Assembly (NCBI GenBank): GCA_035578905.1
Contig: JAQJVL010000178.1
Coordinates: 1,000,249-1,064,248, forward strand
Source of the DNA: Stictocephala bisonia
Lineage: Eukaryota; Arthropoda; Insecta; Hemiptera; Membracidae
Reading direction: 5' to 3'
DNA length: 64,000 nt
A model generated the notes under the pieces. That model searched no databases, was not told the DNA's origin, and was given only the letters and a program-made list of their open reading frames with translations. A program made the position numbers and the translations under genes. This document shows positions 44,690 through 55,190 of the stretch, piece after piece (position 1 is the stretch's first letter; each line of letters starts with the position of its first letter).

Positions 44690-47480
44690 ACCTAATCTTT
44701 GTACACACATCAGTAGACCGACTTACCCACACAATCACTATACGCACAAAATTAGATAGACTTACAAACCCAATCTATTGTAAGTCTATTGACACACAAC
44801 ATTAGATGACAGACCTACCTATACAATCTAATTACACACATTAGATCCCACACAATCCCTATTGACACAACATTAGATAGACTTACAAACCCAATCAATA
44901 TATGTTGAAACAACTTTAGACAGACCTACCTATACAATCTAATTACACACATTAGATCCCACACAATCCCTATAGACACAACATTAGATAGACTTACAAA
45001 CCCAATCAATATATGTTGATACAACTTTAGACAGACCTACCTATACAATCTAATTACACACATTAGATCCCACACAATCCCTATTGACACAACATTAGAT
45101 AGACTTACAAACCCAATCAATATATGTTGAAACAACTTTAGACAGACCTACCTATACAATCTAATTACACACATTAGATCCCACACAATCCCTATTGACA
45201 CAACATTAGATAGACTTACAAACCCAATCAATATATGTTGATACAACTTTAGACAGACCTACCTATACAATCTAATTACACACATTAGATCCCACACAAT
45301 CCCTATTGACACAACATTAGATAGACTTACAAACCCAATCAATATATGTTGAAACAACTTTAGACAGACCTACCTATACAATCTAATTACACACATTAGA
45401 TCCCACACAATCCCTATAGACACAACATTAGATAGACTTACAAACCCAATCAATATATATTGAAACAACTTTAGACAGACCTACCTATACAATCTAATTA
45501 CACACATTACATCCCACACAATCCCTATAGACACAACATTAGATAGACTTACAAACCCAATCAATATATGTTGAAACAACTTTAGACAGACCTACCTATA
45601 CAATCTAATTACACACATTAGATCCCACACAATCCCTATAGACACAACATTAGATAGACTTACAAACCCAATCAATATATGTTGAAACAACTTTAGACAG
45701 ACCTACCTATACAATCTAATTACACACATTAGATCCCACACAATCCCTATAGACACAACATTAGATAGACTTACAAACCCAATCAATATATGTATGTTGA
45801 AACAACTTTAGACATACCTACCTATACAATCTAATTACACACATTAGATCCCACACAATCCCTATAGACACAACATTAGATAGACTTACAAACCCAATCA
45901 ATATATGTTCATACAACTTTAGACAGACTTACCTATACAATCTAATTACACACATTAAATCCCACACAATCCCTATAGACACAACATTAGATAGACTTAC
46001 AAACCCAATCAATATATGTTCATACAACTTTAGACAGACATACCTATACAATCTAATTACACACATTAGATCCCACACAATCCCTATAGACACAACATTA
46101 GATAGACTTACAAACCCAATCAATATATGTTCATACAACTTTAGACAGACTTACCTATACAATCTAATTACACACATTAGATCCCACACAATCCCTATAG
46201 ACACAACATTAGATAGACTTACAAACCCAATCAATATATGTTCATACAACTTTAGACAGACTTACCTATACAATCTAATTACACACACTAGATCCCACAC
46301 AATCCCTATAGACACAACATTAGATAGACTTACAAACCCAATCAATATATGTTCATACAACTTTAGACAGACTTACCTATACAATCTAGTTACACACATT
46401 AGATCCCACACAATCCCTATAGACACAGCATTAGATAGACTTACAAACCCAATCAATATATGTTGATACAACTTTAGACAGACATACCTATACAATCTAA
46501 TTACACACATTAGATCCCACACAATCCCTATAGACACAACATTAGATAGACTTACAAACCCAATCAATATATGTTCATACAACTTTAGACAGACATACCT
46601 ATACAATCTAATTACACACATTAGATCCCACACAATCCCTATAGACACAACATTAGATATACTTACAAACCCAATCAATATATGTTGATACAACTTTAGA
46701 CAGACATACCTATACAATCTAATTACACACATTAGATCCCACACAATCCCTATAGACACAACATTAGATAGACTTACAAACCCAATCAATATATGTTCAT
46801 ACAACTTTAGACAGACATACCTATACAATCTAATTACACACATTAGATCCCACACAATCCCTATAGACACAACATTAGATAGACTTACAAACCCAATTAA
46901 TATATGTTCATACAACTTTAGACAGACATACCTATACAATCTAATTACACACATTAGATCCCACACAATCCCTATAGACACAACATTAGATAGACTTACA
47001 AACCCAATCAATATATGTTCATACAACTTTAGACAGACATACCTATACAATCTAATTACACACATTAGATCCCACACAATCCCTATAGACACAACATTAG
47101 ATAGACTTACAAACCCAATCAATATATGTTGATACAACTTTAGACAGACATACCTATAGAATCTAATTACACACATTAGATCCCACACAATCCCTATAGA
47201 CACAACATTAGATAGACTTACAAACCCAATCAATATATGTTCATACAACTTTAGACAGACATACCTATACAATCTAATTACACACATTAGATCCCACACA
47301 ATCCCTATAGACACAACATTAGATAGACTTACAAACCCAATCAATATATGTTGATACAACTTTAGACAGACATACCCACCCAATCTATGTACACACAACA
47401 TTTGACAGACTTAACCAACCCAATCTATGCACATATATGCACAAACAGACCTGCTCACACAGTCTATATGTTTATATAAA
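44690..47480. repeat. satellite array, 111-bp higher-order unit, 23 copies plus degenerate edges
   Basis: TTAGATCCCACACAATCCCT recurs every 111 bases from 44841 to 47287 (one unit of 115 bases ends at 45844). Each unit holds three related sub-monomers starting TTAGA, spaced about 32, 43 and 36 bases. Outside the regular part (44690-44840 and 47380-47480) the same TTAGA...CAATC monomers appear without 111-bp order. Because 111 is divisible by three, one minus-strand frame stays open for 342 codons; this is not a gene. Confidence 0.95.
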
Positions 47481-47639
47481 ATTAGACAGACATTGTGTTA
47501 CACCTCCCCTTTCATTTTGATTAAGTTTTACTAAACTTAGCCACAAAAGTTAAATATTTTAAAAATATTTATATGAAGTAGTATTTTGTTTGAGAAGTTG
47601 AGAGTCTATCCAGTCCTGCTATTTTCTTTATCAAAGTTC

Positions 47640-47925
47640 CCACCTAATTTACCGACAAGCTAATAAAAAATTAAACATCATTCTAAATGGTTTAAAACTC
47701 GATCACAATGATCATCTACAGTACCTGGGAGTAACATTACATTGATCACTAACATTTAAGGTCATCTTCAAAAAACAGCAGCTAAAATTAAACCCAGTGC
47801 AAATTCACTGTACAATCGCTGGAACAACTTGGGAGCCAACACACGTCCTGCATACCTTGTCACTGGTTTATTCAGCCGCTGAATATAGTATAACTGTATG
47901 GTTAACGGCATACGTACTAGAGCTG
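47640..47925 (+). pseudogene. LINE fragment (Jockey-like, end of reverse transcriptase)
   Basis: Across frames: LQYLGVTLH-SLTFKVHLQKT, AAKIKPSANSLYNRWNN, LGANTRP and LFSR-stop-IYNCMVNGI, a stretch found after the reverse transcriptase core in Jockey-type LINEs. Both ends truncated. Confidence 0.65.
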
Positions 47926-47984
47926 TGTGATAATCAGTGAGTTTTTGAATAAAAATAATTGTTGTCGACAAATAAGCATTTTAT

Positions 47985-48860
47985 TTTTCAACATGATCAC
48001 CTTATAGATACTCTTAGTCCATTGTTTTTACAATTTTCATTCCCTCCGTATAGTAGGTTTTCTCAAGGCCCTGTAAATAGGCGTTTGTTTCAGTGATGAT
48101 CTCTTCATTCATCCCAAACTCTTGCTGTCCAGACATTTCTTTAGATTTGAAAACAGGATACAGTCGCAGGGGGCCAAATCTGGAGAATATGCTGGATGGG
48201 GTAACAGTTTGCAGCCCAATTTATGGATTTTTGCCATCGTGATAGATATGTGTGCATTCTTGCATTGTCTTGATGGAACAGCTTTACCCTTCTTAAGGTA
48301 ATCAATATGATTGACACAGCGTGCATCCCAAAAAACTGAAGCCATGACCTTGTAAGCTGACAGACTCACATTGGCCTTTTTTGATCCATGTTTCCTGGAG
48401 AAGCCCACTGCTTCGATTGTTCCTTGGTCTCTGGTGTATTGTGGTTGATCCACGATTACAAAACGGCGCAGAAATTTGTCAGGATTATGGCTGAACATTG
48501 CTAAACACTCCTTTGATGTGAACTCACGATTGATGAGTGTGAGCAATCGCGGCACCCATCTCGGGGTAGTTTTTTTTCCTAATATTTGTGTAAAATGTAA
48601 TGTACCCGTTCAATTGAGCCTACAGCCTCAGCCACCTCACCTTTCTTCGATCCTCCAATATCAATCCACGGGTTTTATCAACAATTTCTTGTGTGATGAG
48701 TTTTTTGGGTGACCTGAACATTCTTATGCTGGTAGAACCACAACATAACTCTGGAAAACATTTCATGGATAATGCAGAGTCCATATTGCATTTATCAAGA
48801 TTTTTCTTGGTTTCAGTGATGTTTTTTATGCCAAAAATTATGCTTAATCATCACACGAAA
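47985..48860 (-). pseudogene. mariner transposase remnant, mellifera/mauritiana-like
   Basis: Minus-strand text from about 48860 (helix-turn-helix region, badly broken) through RWVPRLLTLINREFTSKECL, NPDKFLRRFVIVDQ (first aspartate), SAYKVMASVFWDARCVNHID and LFHQDNARMH (second aspartate, different frame). It continues with HPAYSPDLAPCDCILF (third) and MNEEIITETNAYLQGLEK, ending GDHVEK. Multiple frameshifts and small deletions. Distinct from the other mariners in the window, whose third motif is YSPDLAPSD. Confidence 0.85.
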
Positions 48861-49499
48861 TTAACTTTTTTCCATATCGTTAGAATTCATGAAATTGTCT
48901 GCTTTCAACGGCTGTCAAACACCAATTGCACGATAAATTTTGCTCAGAATTAGAAAATTATCCATTCATAGATTACAGTTGATGGAAGCAGTGTTGAATT
49001 TAAATTTACTGTATGGGAAATTCCAAGAGTCATTGACTTAACAACAGCCCTTGTACTAAAGTGATTAATAGGGTCATGAGAGCTATAGGTCAAATCAATT
49101 CTCTTTATAAAATAAAATTCTCTATTCATATTGGTACAAATACATATGTACATAGAATAGTGTCACGATAAATGAAATACACAATCATAAATGATACAAA
49201 TAAAGTACTTTGTTTTCAAATTTACTAGTTTATAATTTTGGACAAAAAAATTCTTTTAATGAATAATATGACTTATCAATTAATATGTTTCTAAGTTTCT
49301 TACTAAATTTATCATTATTATTTTCTTTTATACGGGGGTCATTTTTAAAGTAAAAACTGATTCTGCATCATGCCCGCTCCTCCAGTCACGTGACGTCCAT
49401 TCAAGGTCAGCTCTTACTGGCCTGACTCCGTCAAAGCTGCCATTACGTTTACGTCTCTGCTTATGTTGGTTGTGTGGTTATACTGCTTTGTTTGTCGCC

Positions 49500-50569
49500 A
49501 TGCCAATCAATAACTATGCCAACTGTGAAGTACGCTCAGATATTCGGTTTCTAAACACAAAAAAAATGTTCGTCCTGCTGAAATTCACCGACAGCTTCTT
49601 GAAGTTTACGGTGAGGGTGTTATGAATGATGGAAATGTGCGAAAATGGTGTAAGCTTTTTAATGAAGGAAGAACAAGTGTTCATGACGAAAAACAACCTG
49701 GACGGCCTACTGTCATCAATGAAGAGTTGGCACAAAAAGTTGATGAGGAAATTTGCCAAAATTTGGTACTTCACTATTGACAAACTTAGTCAGAAATTTC
49801 CCCAAGTTTCAAGATCAGTAGATTACAACATTGTTACTGACAAACTGCATTACAAAAAAGTGTGTGCTAGATGGGTGCCAAAAATGTTGACACAAGCACA
49901 CAAAGTAAACCGTATGGTACATTCTTTGTCCTTTTTGGAGCGTTATTACAGAGTTGGTGATGAGTTCTTAAGTCACATTGTGACCGGTGATGAGACGTGG
50001 GTTGCATACTATACTCCTGAGACGAAACATCAATCCAGTGAATGGCATCATTCAAACTCCCCGACGAAACCAAGAAAATTCAAGCAAGAACCTTCAACAA
50101 GAAAAATCATGGCCACGGTTTTTTTGGACCGAAAGGGTATTCTTCTGATAAGACTTTCTGCCACGAGGAATGACAATAATGCTGAAAGATATTGCAAAAC
50201 ATTATTGGAGCTTAGGGGCGCTATTCAAAACCGCCGGCGGGCCTGCTCTCTAGCGGCATCATTCTGATTTACGACAACGCTCAGCCTCACATTGCGGCAA
50301 GGATACAGACGCAAGTCGACAAGTTGCGTTGGGAAATACTGTATCATCCACCATATAGTCCTGACTTAGCACCATCAGATTTTCATCTTTTTCCAAAACT
50401 TAAGTAATGTCTTGGTGGAAAGCGCTTGGAAAATGATGACATGTTGAAAGAAACAGTTACGAACTGGTTTAACAGTCAGGCAGGAGAGTTATTTGATGAT
50501 GAGATCCAAAAGCTGGTACCACCACTTCAAAAATGTGTCGAAATTAAAGGTGACTACATAGAAAAGTGA
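49500..50569 (+). pseudogene. mariner transposase, frameshifted
   Basis: Readable in order: RPAEIHRQLLEVYGEGVMND, VRKWCKLFNEGRTSVHDEKQ, a broken stretch at 49775-49850, RWVPKMLTQAHKVNRM, HIVTGDETWVAYYTPETK (first aspartate intact), RKIMATVFLDRKGI, ILIYDNAQPH (second), YHPPYSPDLAPSDFHLFPKL (third) and GDYIEK-stop. All three catalytic positions remain, but frameshifts near 49780 and 50245 and a stop near 50405 kill it. Closest in the window to the 10268 copy, though clearly a different subfamily by its ends. Confidence 0.9.
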
Positions 50570-50591
50570 AAAAATGTTCATATTTTAATTT

Positions 50592-51087
50592 TAGGTTAGG
50601 TTAAAGGGCACTAGGCCAGGAATTAGTATATTAGAGAGATAGGACATCAGCAAACTTACCTTAAAAGACAAGTTCACTAACATCAGAGTAGTAGTCACAA
50701 ATACAGAATAGACATAATCTCACAAATTTTCAACACCACAAGCATTTTCTTCAGGTGAGTAGAGGGAGAGAAAGAGAGAGAGACACTGATATGACTTCCA
50801 CTATTGCTGGGTAGGTGGCTGTGGTGGGGGGTGTATATCCATAGAGCAACACTCAGGTGTAGATGCAGTGTTTCAGTTAGAGCAACACTGATATGACTTC
50901 CACTATTGCTGGGTAGGTGGCTGTGGTGGGGGTGTACATCCATAGAGCCACTGATATGACTTCCACTATTGCTGGGTAGGTGGCTGTGGTGGGGGGTGTA
51001 TATCCATAGAGCAACACTCAGGTGTAGATGCAGTGTTTCAGTTAGAGCAACACTGATATGACTTCCACTATTGCCCAATTTTATTGC
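50592..51087. mobile_element. non-autonomous insertion with 140-bp head and minisatellite tail
   Basis: Bounded by a 14-bp direct duplication TCATATTTTAATTT (50578-50591 and 51088-51101), which appears to be the target site. The head at 50626-50765 matches 4432-4567. The tail is a minisatellite (50786-51076). A long duplication without inverted ends suggests retroposition; no A-tail or pol III boxes were seen. Confidence 0.7.
50786..51076. repeat. minisatellite, compound units
   Basis: CACTGATATGACTTCCACTA begins at about 50783, 50887, 50947 and 51051. Units alternate between about 104 and 60 bases, depending on whether an ACTCAGGTGTAGATGCAGTG segment is included. Confidence 0.9.
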
Positions 51088-51929
51088 TCATATTTTAATT
51101 TGTGATATCATTTATACCTATAAATAAAGTTTCTCTTACGCTATTTGAAAACGGTTTTTTACTTTAAAAATGACCCTCGTATTCCCTCTAGTATTATATT
51201 TGTGAAAAACAATTTTGCTTGCCTTAAAAATGTTTGCACCTAATGTACATAACACATTCCAATATATATAAACTGTAGATTGTTAATATTCTTAATTCTT
51301 TGAAGTGTTGTTTCACTGATTCATTTAACTTTTCTCCTAAAATTATTATTATTGCTTTCTTTTGTAATATTAGTATTCTGTTTAAGTTAAAAGATGAAGT
51401 TCCCCCATATATTGAACTTCCCCATAGTACTTTAGTACTTAACAATTTATATTGTTATAGATATAAAATAATTTGTGTGTTTATACTATTGATTATTGTT
51501 CGTAGATTTACTTATTTAAATTTTAAATATGTTAATTGTATCCTAATAATTTTATTTTAATCCATTATGTTGTAAATATCTAGATTTAATAATACTTGTT
51601 AGTTACCATCTACATTATATGATTTATTCTCGTGGAAATCAATTAAAAAAAAACTATTAACCCTGGATTGCAGTCCTAGGAATATAACTAATTTTCACTT
51701 TTTAATATTAAACATAAATTAACTTTGAATCTTTGATAGATAACGAGTTAATTGATTTGCACATGTTCTGTATCACACATCTTGAGTAAAACATAAAATT
51801 CATGTTCACAAATGCAAATTAATGTTATAATATGTAAAAGGCTCATTAATGACATGCATTCTAGAGACATTATTTGCTTGTTAATTTTTTTAAAAATAAA
51901 ATGTTTAAAACATTCACTATTTTGTATTG

Positions 51930-52139
51930 TATTTTGCCTAGTGCTTTAAGTTTAAAGGGGTCAACTATTTGGAATACAAGAACAATCCTAAACAGTTTTG
52001 GAGTATTTTAAATAATTTGGCAGCTGAGGGGTTGAAAAGGACATTTTTACGCTAGCACAGTATACTACGAATAGACTGGTAACAGAATCAGACATTATTA
52101 AGAAACTGCAGGTGGACGATGAAAATAAATATTTCTCTC
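51930..52139 (+). pseudogene. LINE ORF2 linker fragment
   Basis: YFEYKNNPKQFWSILNNLAA followed after frameshifts by NKYFSQVGP, a stretch between endonuclease and reverse transcriptase in CR1/Jockey-type ORF2. After the inserted LINE the reading continues as NLAANVSLG at 53883. Confidence 0.55.
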
Positions 52140-52245
52140 AGGTTGGTCCTAGAGTTAGAGTTAGAGTTAGAGTAAAAGGGGATATGCAGTTGGTCCAGCC
52201 AAACCTTGCAACGAAGCCTGAGGCTTTTTGTGCCAATCCCGGTGC

Positions 52246-53215
52246 CTAATTGTCGTAAAGCTGGCAATCCTTGACCAGGCCAAGGAGCTTCTTCACTAGA
52301 TTAGTAATTTCCGACTGTCCCAGAGGTGAGCCTTCAAAAGGTACTCTTCTGCTGGCACCAAGAGCCTCACGCTCCCGGACAGTGTGTTCTGCCGACTCTT
52401 CGTCCAACCCACAGAGGCGACAGATGGGATCCTCCGTAAGGAGTCCCGCTGTTCTTAAATGCCTCCGGAATTTACCGTAACCGGTGATGGGTCCCACCAC
52501 CAACTTCACGTGAAATTTACTCAACCCAAGAAGTTACTTGTTAACTTCTGGGAAGGATTTCTGACAAGAAGCTTGCCGAGTCTTTGCCCTGGGAACCGCC
52601 GCCATCTTTCCAGATGTCTGGCACTGACCCAGTTTTGGTTGCTATTTTTACAGCTGCAGCCGAAACGCCGCAGGCCGGCTCAGGACCAATGAAGGGCTTA
52701 ATAGCACCTTCCCTAGCCAAGGCATCGGCCTGCACGCTGCCTTCTATTCCCCTATGTCTTGGGATACATTCCAGCAGGACCTGATTTCTTGAACCCAGGA
52801 TGCTGAGGGACTCCACACATTCCCAGATTAGACCAGACGAAACCTTCCAAGAGTCAAGGGCCCCTAAGGCCGCCTGACCATCTGAGAAGATATGGATATG
52901 TTTCCCGCAAACCTCTATCATAATTTGCGCTGAACGTATGGCGACTTCAGCTTGGAACACGGTGCCATACGCTCCCAGGCTCACGCACGCGTTGGTCCTA
53001 GGGTCACCAGTATAGACACCAAATCCAGCTCTGTTGCCTATTCTTGACCCGTCTGTGAACCATACAATTGGGTCGTGAGAAGAAACCGGGCTACTAACAG
53101 CGTCCCAGTACTCCCTCGACCCAAAATCCACAGTATGGGGTCTGGTGAAAAGATACTTAGTCCCAATGAAGTCAAACCTCATTGAGAGTACCTCATCGTT
53201 TACTAGATTGACCAC
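52246..53215 (-). pseudogene. LINE ORF2 C-terminal part: RNase H and zinc knuckle
   Basis: The open segment 53215-52541 contains an RNase H domain: VWFTDGSRIGNRAGFGVYTG (first aspartate), FQAEVAIRSAQ (glutamate), HIFSDGQAALGALDS (second aspartate) and IEGSVQADALAREG (fourth acidic position). RNase H removes the RNA strand during reverse transcription. After a frameshift or stop at about 52530, the segment 52524-52246 carries GPITGYGKFRRHLRTAGL and a CRLCGLDEESAEH finger, the typical C-terminal CCHC motif. The reverse transcriptase and endonuclease are deleted. Confidence 0.88.
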
Positions 53216-53321
53216 TGAGGAGTGACCTATACAGGACCCCCTCCAGTGATCAGTCAGTTGAGGCCTATAGGCCTTTTCCTCTGATTGCCAGGAGTGCTTC
53301 TCCTGGCTATCTTCATCCTAT

Positions 53322-53726
53322 TCAGAGCCTCAGCCGTCCGATCGAGCTGATCAGAGCCTGGTCTCCGAGAAGGATGTTTTCGGGGTCAGAGAGCGACATG
53401 CCCCCCTCCACCGAACCAATGACCCGAGCAGCGGGGACTTCAGATTGTCCTACTTGGCTACCTTCGTTCCCCGTGCCAAGGTCCTTGTCTGAGGGCTCTG
53501 AGTGGTCCTCAGCCAAGTTGGATTCAGAATCGGAGAGAGACATGTCCCCCCCCGACATTGATTTGGCCCGAGCAATGGAAAACAAGGGCTGGCCAGTCAG
53601 GCTGCCCTCTGCTCCCATGCTCGGTTCATTATCTAAGGACTCAGTGCGGTCCTTAGGTATGTAACTATAAGTGTGTGTGGTAATGAGTTCAGAGTACCGC
53701 GGGGTCACTAAGCCCGTCAGCTGCAC
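53322..53726 (-). pseudogene. LINE ORF1 N-terminal remnant
   Basis: 134 codons with a duplicated acidic serine-rich motif (MSLSDSESNLAEDHSEPSDK and MSLSDPENILLGD), with no finger motif left. It lies directly upstream of the RNase H part, so ORF1's end, the endonuclease and the reverse transcriptase have been lost. Assignment as ORF1 rests on position. Confidence 0.5.
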
Positions 53727-53882
53727 ACCTCAGCTGCCCCTGCGAACCTCGGTCCGGGACTGCTTATTAGGGTTTCCCCTTATTCGCAGTTGTCCACCTC
53801 ATCAATGACGAGGTGGAACATTCGCTATCCGCCACCTGCGACCCGCCCAGTAGCTGAGGCTCGCCCTGGGAGGTTGGTCCTA

Positions 53883-55190
53883 ACTTAGCAGCAAACGTGA
53901 GTTTGGGCGGCCAATCTGTAGTTGGTGGGTGGATAATCTGAGCGGATGTTTGTGTTTGTTCTTTTTTTTTTTAATATGTGATACTTAAAGAGACATACAG
54001 GTATGGTGGGTTTGTCTATATATTATAGGTAAATTTGCTCTGTCTAGTTTCCCTCAGTGCCAAATACTAAATAAATTAATTAAAAATTAGTATAGACTCT
54101 TCTCCCTCGTAGGATTTTCTAAGTGAGAAATAATTTCACTTATTATTTATGAATATTTGATATGGAGCTATTCATTTATTCAACACCAGTTTATTTATTT
54201 TAATAATTGTATTGTTTTTGTTGACTGTGTGTATGTAAGTGTGACATAACAATATTTTGATTTAATTTCATTAGTTATGAGATATAACTCAAATCATTAG
54301 CATATTTATTTGTAATAACAATATATTGGGACTATTATTTTTCAATGTGATATAATATCATAGTGAAATATGTTGTTCTGTACCATATTTTCCATTAATT
54401 CTTTAAACATTTGAAATTTCATAAGACAATGATAACAATTTAATCTCTAAGCCATGGTTGTGATTGGCTAGCACTTATCTGAGATAAAATGAGTTTTTCT
54501 TCTAAATTCACTTCTTAGGTCACTAGCAAAATTACATACAATAAAGTATTAATATTACTAGAAATATATAACACATTATTGTTTTTATCAAGTCAAAATC
54601 CAATTTGTTCAAAATTAAACAAAACAAGAGACATTACAATAACCAGTAGAATAATATTTTCCCGCAAAGACTATCCGTCTGTGAGCGGGGAAAGAGCCCT
54701 AAATCCTCAGTCTCTTAATAGTTTCTTATAAGAAAATAATGGTTTTAGTTAATATAAAATATTTAAAATTAATTTTTAATAATACAAAACACAACAGATG
54801 AATGGAAAAGTATAAATTTAAGTTAAATTTAACAACAAAAGGATAATCTACAGATCACCAAAATATTCGGGGGGAGGGGGGATGATATACACCTCATATA
54901 TAACATTTTAAAACTGATAGTAATTAGAATTAAGTGGGAGGGTAAAGAAAAATAAAATGTAAACAATTATTACAACGGTTTCTATACTTGGAAAGTTTAA
55001 TGACATTAAAATCATAATAAACAAAATAATATTAATAATAAAAGTACTATTTTGTGACTTATAACTCTATATGATGAAGTTGTCCAATTAATTAATATAG
55101 ATTTGATTAAATGGTTGATATTAGGAGTGGTCAATATAATGGTAAAATAATGATAATAAAGTTATGAGTACAGTGAACAAATAAGATCCT
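53883..55190. other. interval without recognisable genes
   Basis: AT-rich sequence. Beyond the short continuation of the LINE linker at 53883-53930, I see no gene, terminal repeat or tandem array. Confidence 0.6.

Larger units (their letters stand above)
49333..51179 (+). mobile_element. mariner element carrying a secondary insertion
   Basis: TA at 49331-49332 and 51180-51181. Ends CGGGGGTCATTTTTAAAGTA and inverse CGAGGGTCATTTTTAAAGTA. Without the 50592-51087 insertion and one target copy it is about 1.34 kb, normal for mariner. Confidence 0.9.
49190..51450 (-). pseudogene. LINE C-terminal fragment, split by a mariner
   Basis: Minus-strand 51445-51224 encodes WGSSIYGGTSSFNLNRILIL, QKKAIIIILGEKLNESVKQH and FKELRILTIYSLYILECV. 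On the far side of the mariner (49330-49195) it resumes as KKLRNILIDKSYYSLKEFF followed by a stop, as in a LINE C-terminus. The bases to 48960 may be its 3' UTR. Confidence 0.65.
52152..53870 (-). mobile_element. internally deleted LINE with RNase H domain, 1.7 kb
   Basis: Exact 12-bp target duplication AGGTTGGTCCTA at 52140-52151 and 53871-53882. On the minus strand it runs from a 5' region with ORF1 start (53726) to ORF2 C-terminus (52246) and ends in a four-copy CTCTAA tail (52152-52175). Simple-repeat tails and RNase H point to the I/R1/LOA group. Confidence 0.88.

Noticed and set aside
46373..47401. 342-residue open frame of 37-residue repeats on the minus strand
   Set aside because: It is the satellite read in a frame that stays open because the unit is 111 bases; no start context, domain or codon signal beyond the repeat. 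The shorter frame at 45929-46138 is the same effect.
44690..47480. CRISPR-like array
   Set aside because: Repeats are contiguous without unique spacers, the unit is 111 bases, and the surroundings are eukaryotic; the same applies to the 117-bp array at 8596.
52148..52175. Possible telomere-like (TTAGAG)n tract
   Set aside because: It lies between a LINE 3' end and its target duplication, so it is the LINE's simple-repeat tail (CTCTAA on the coding strand). The usual insect telomere repeat is TTAGG.
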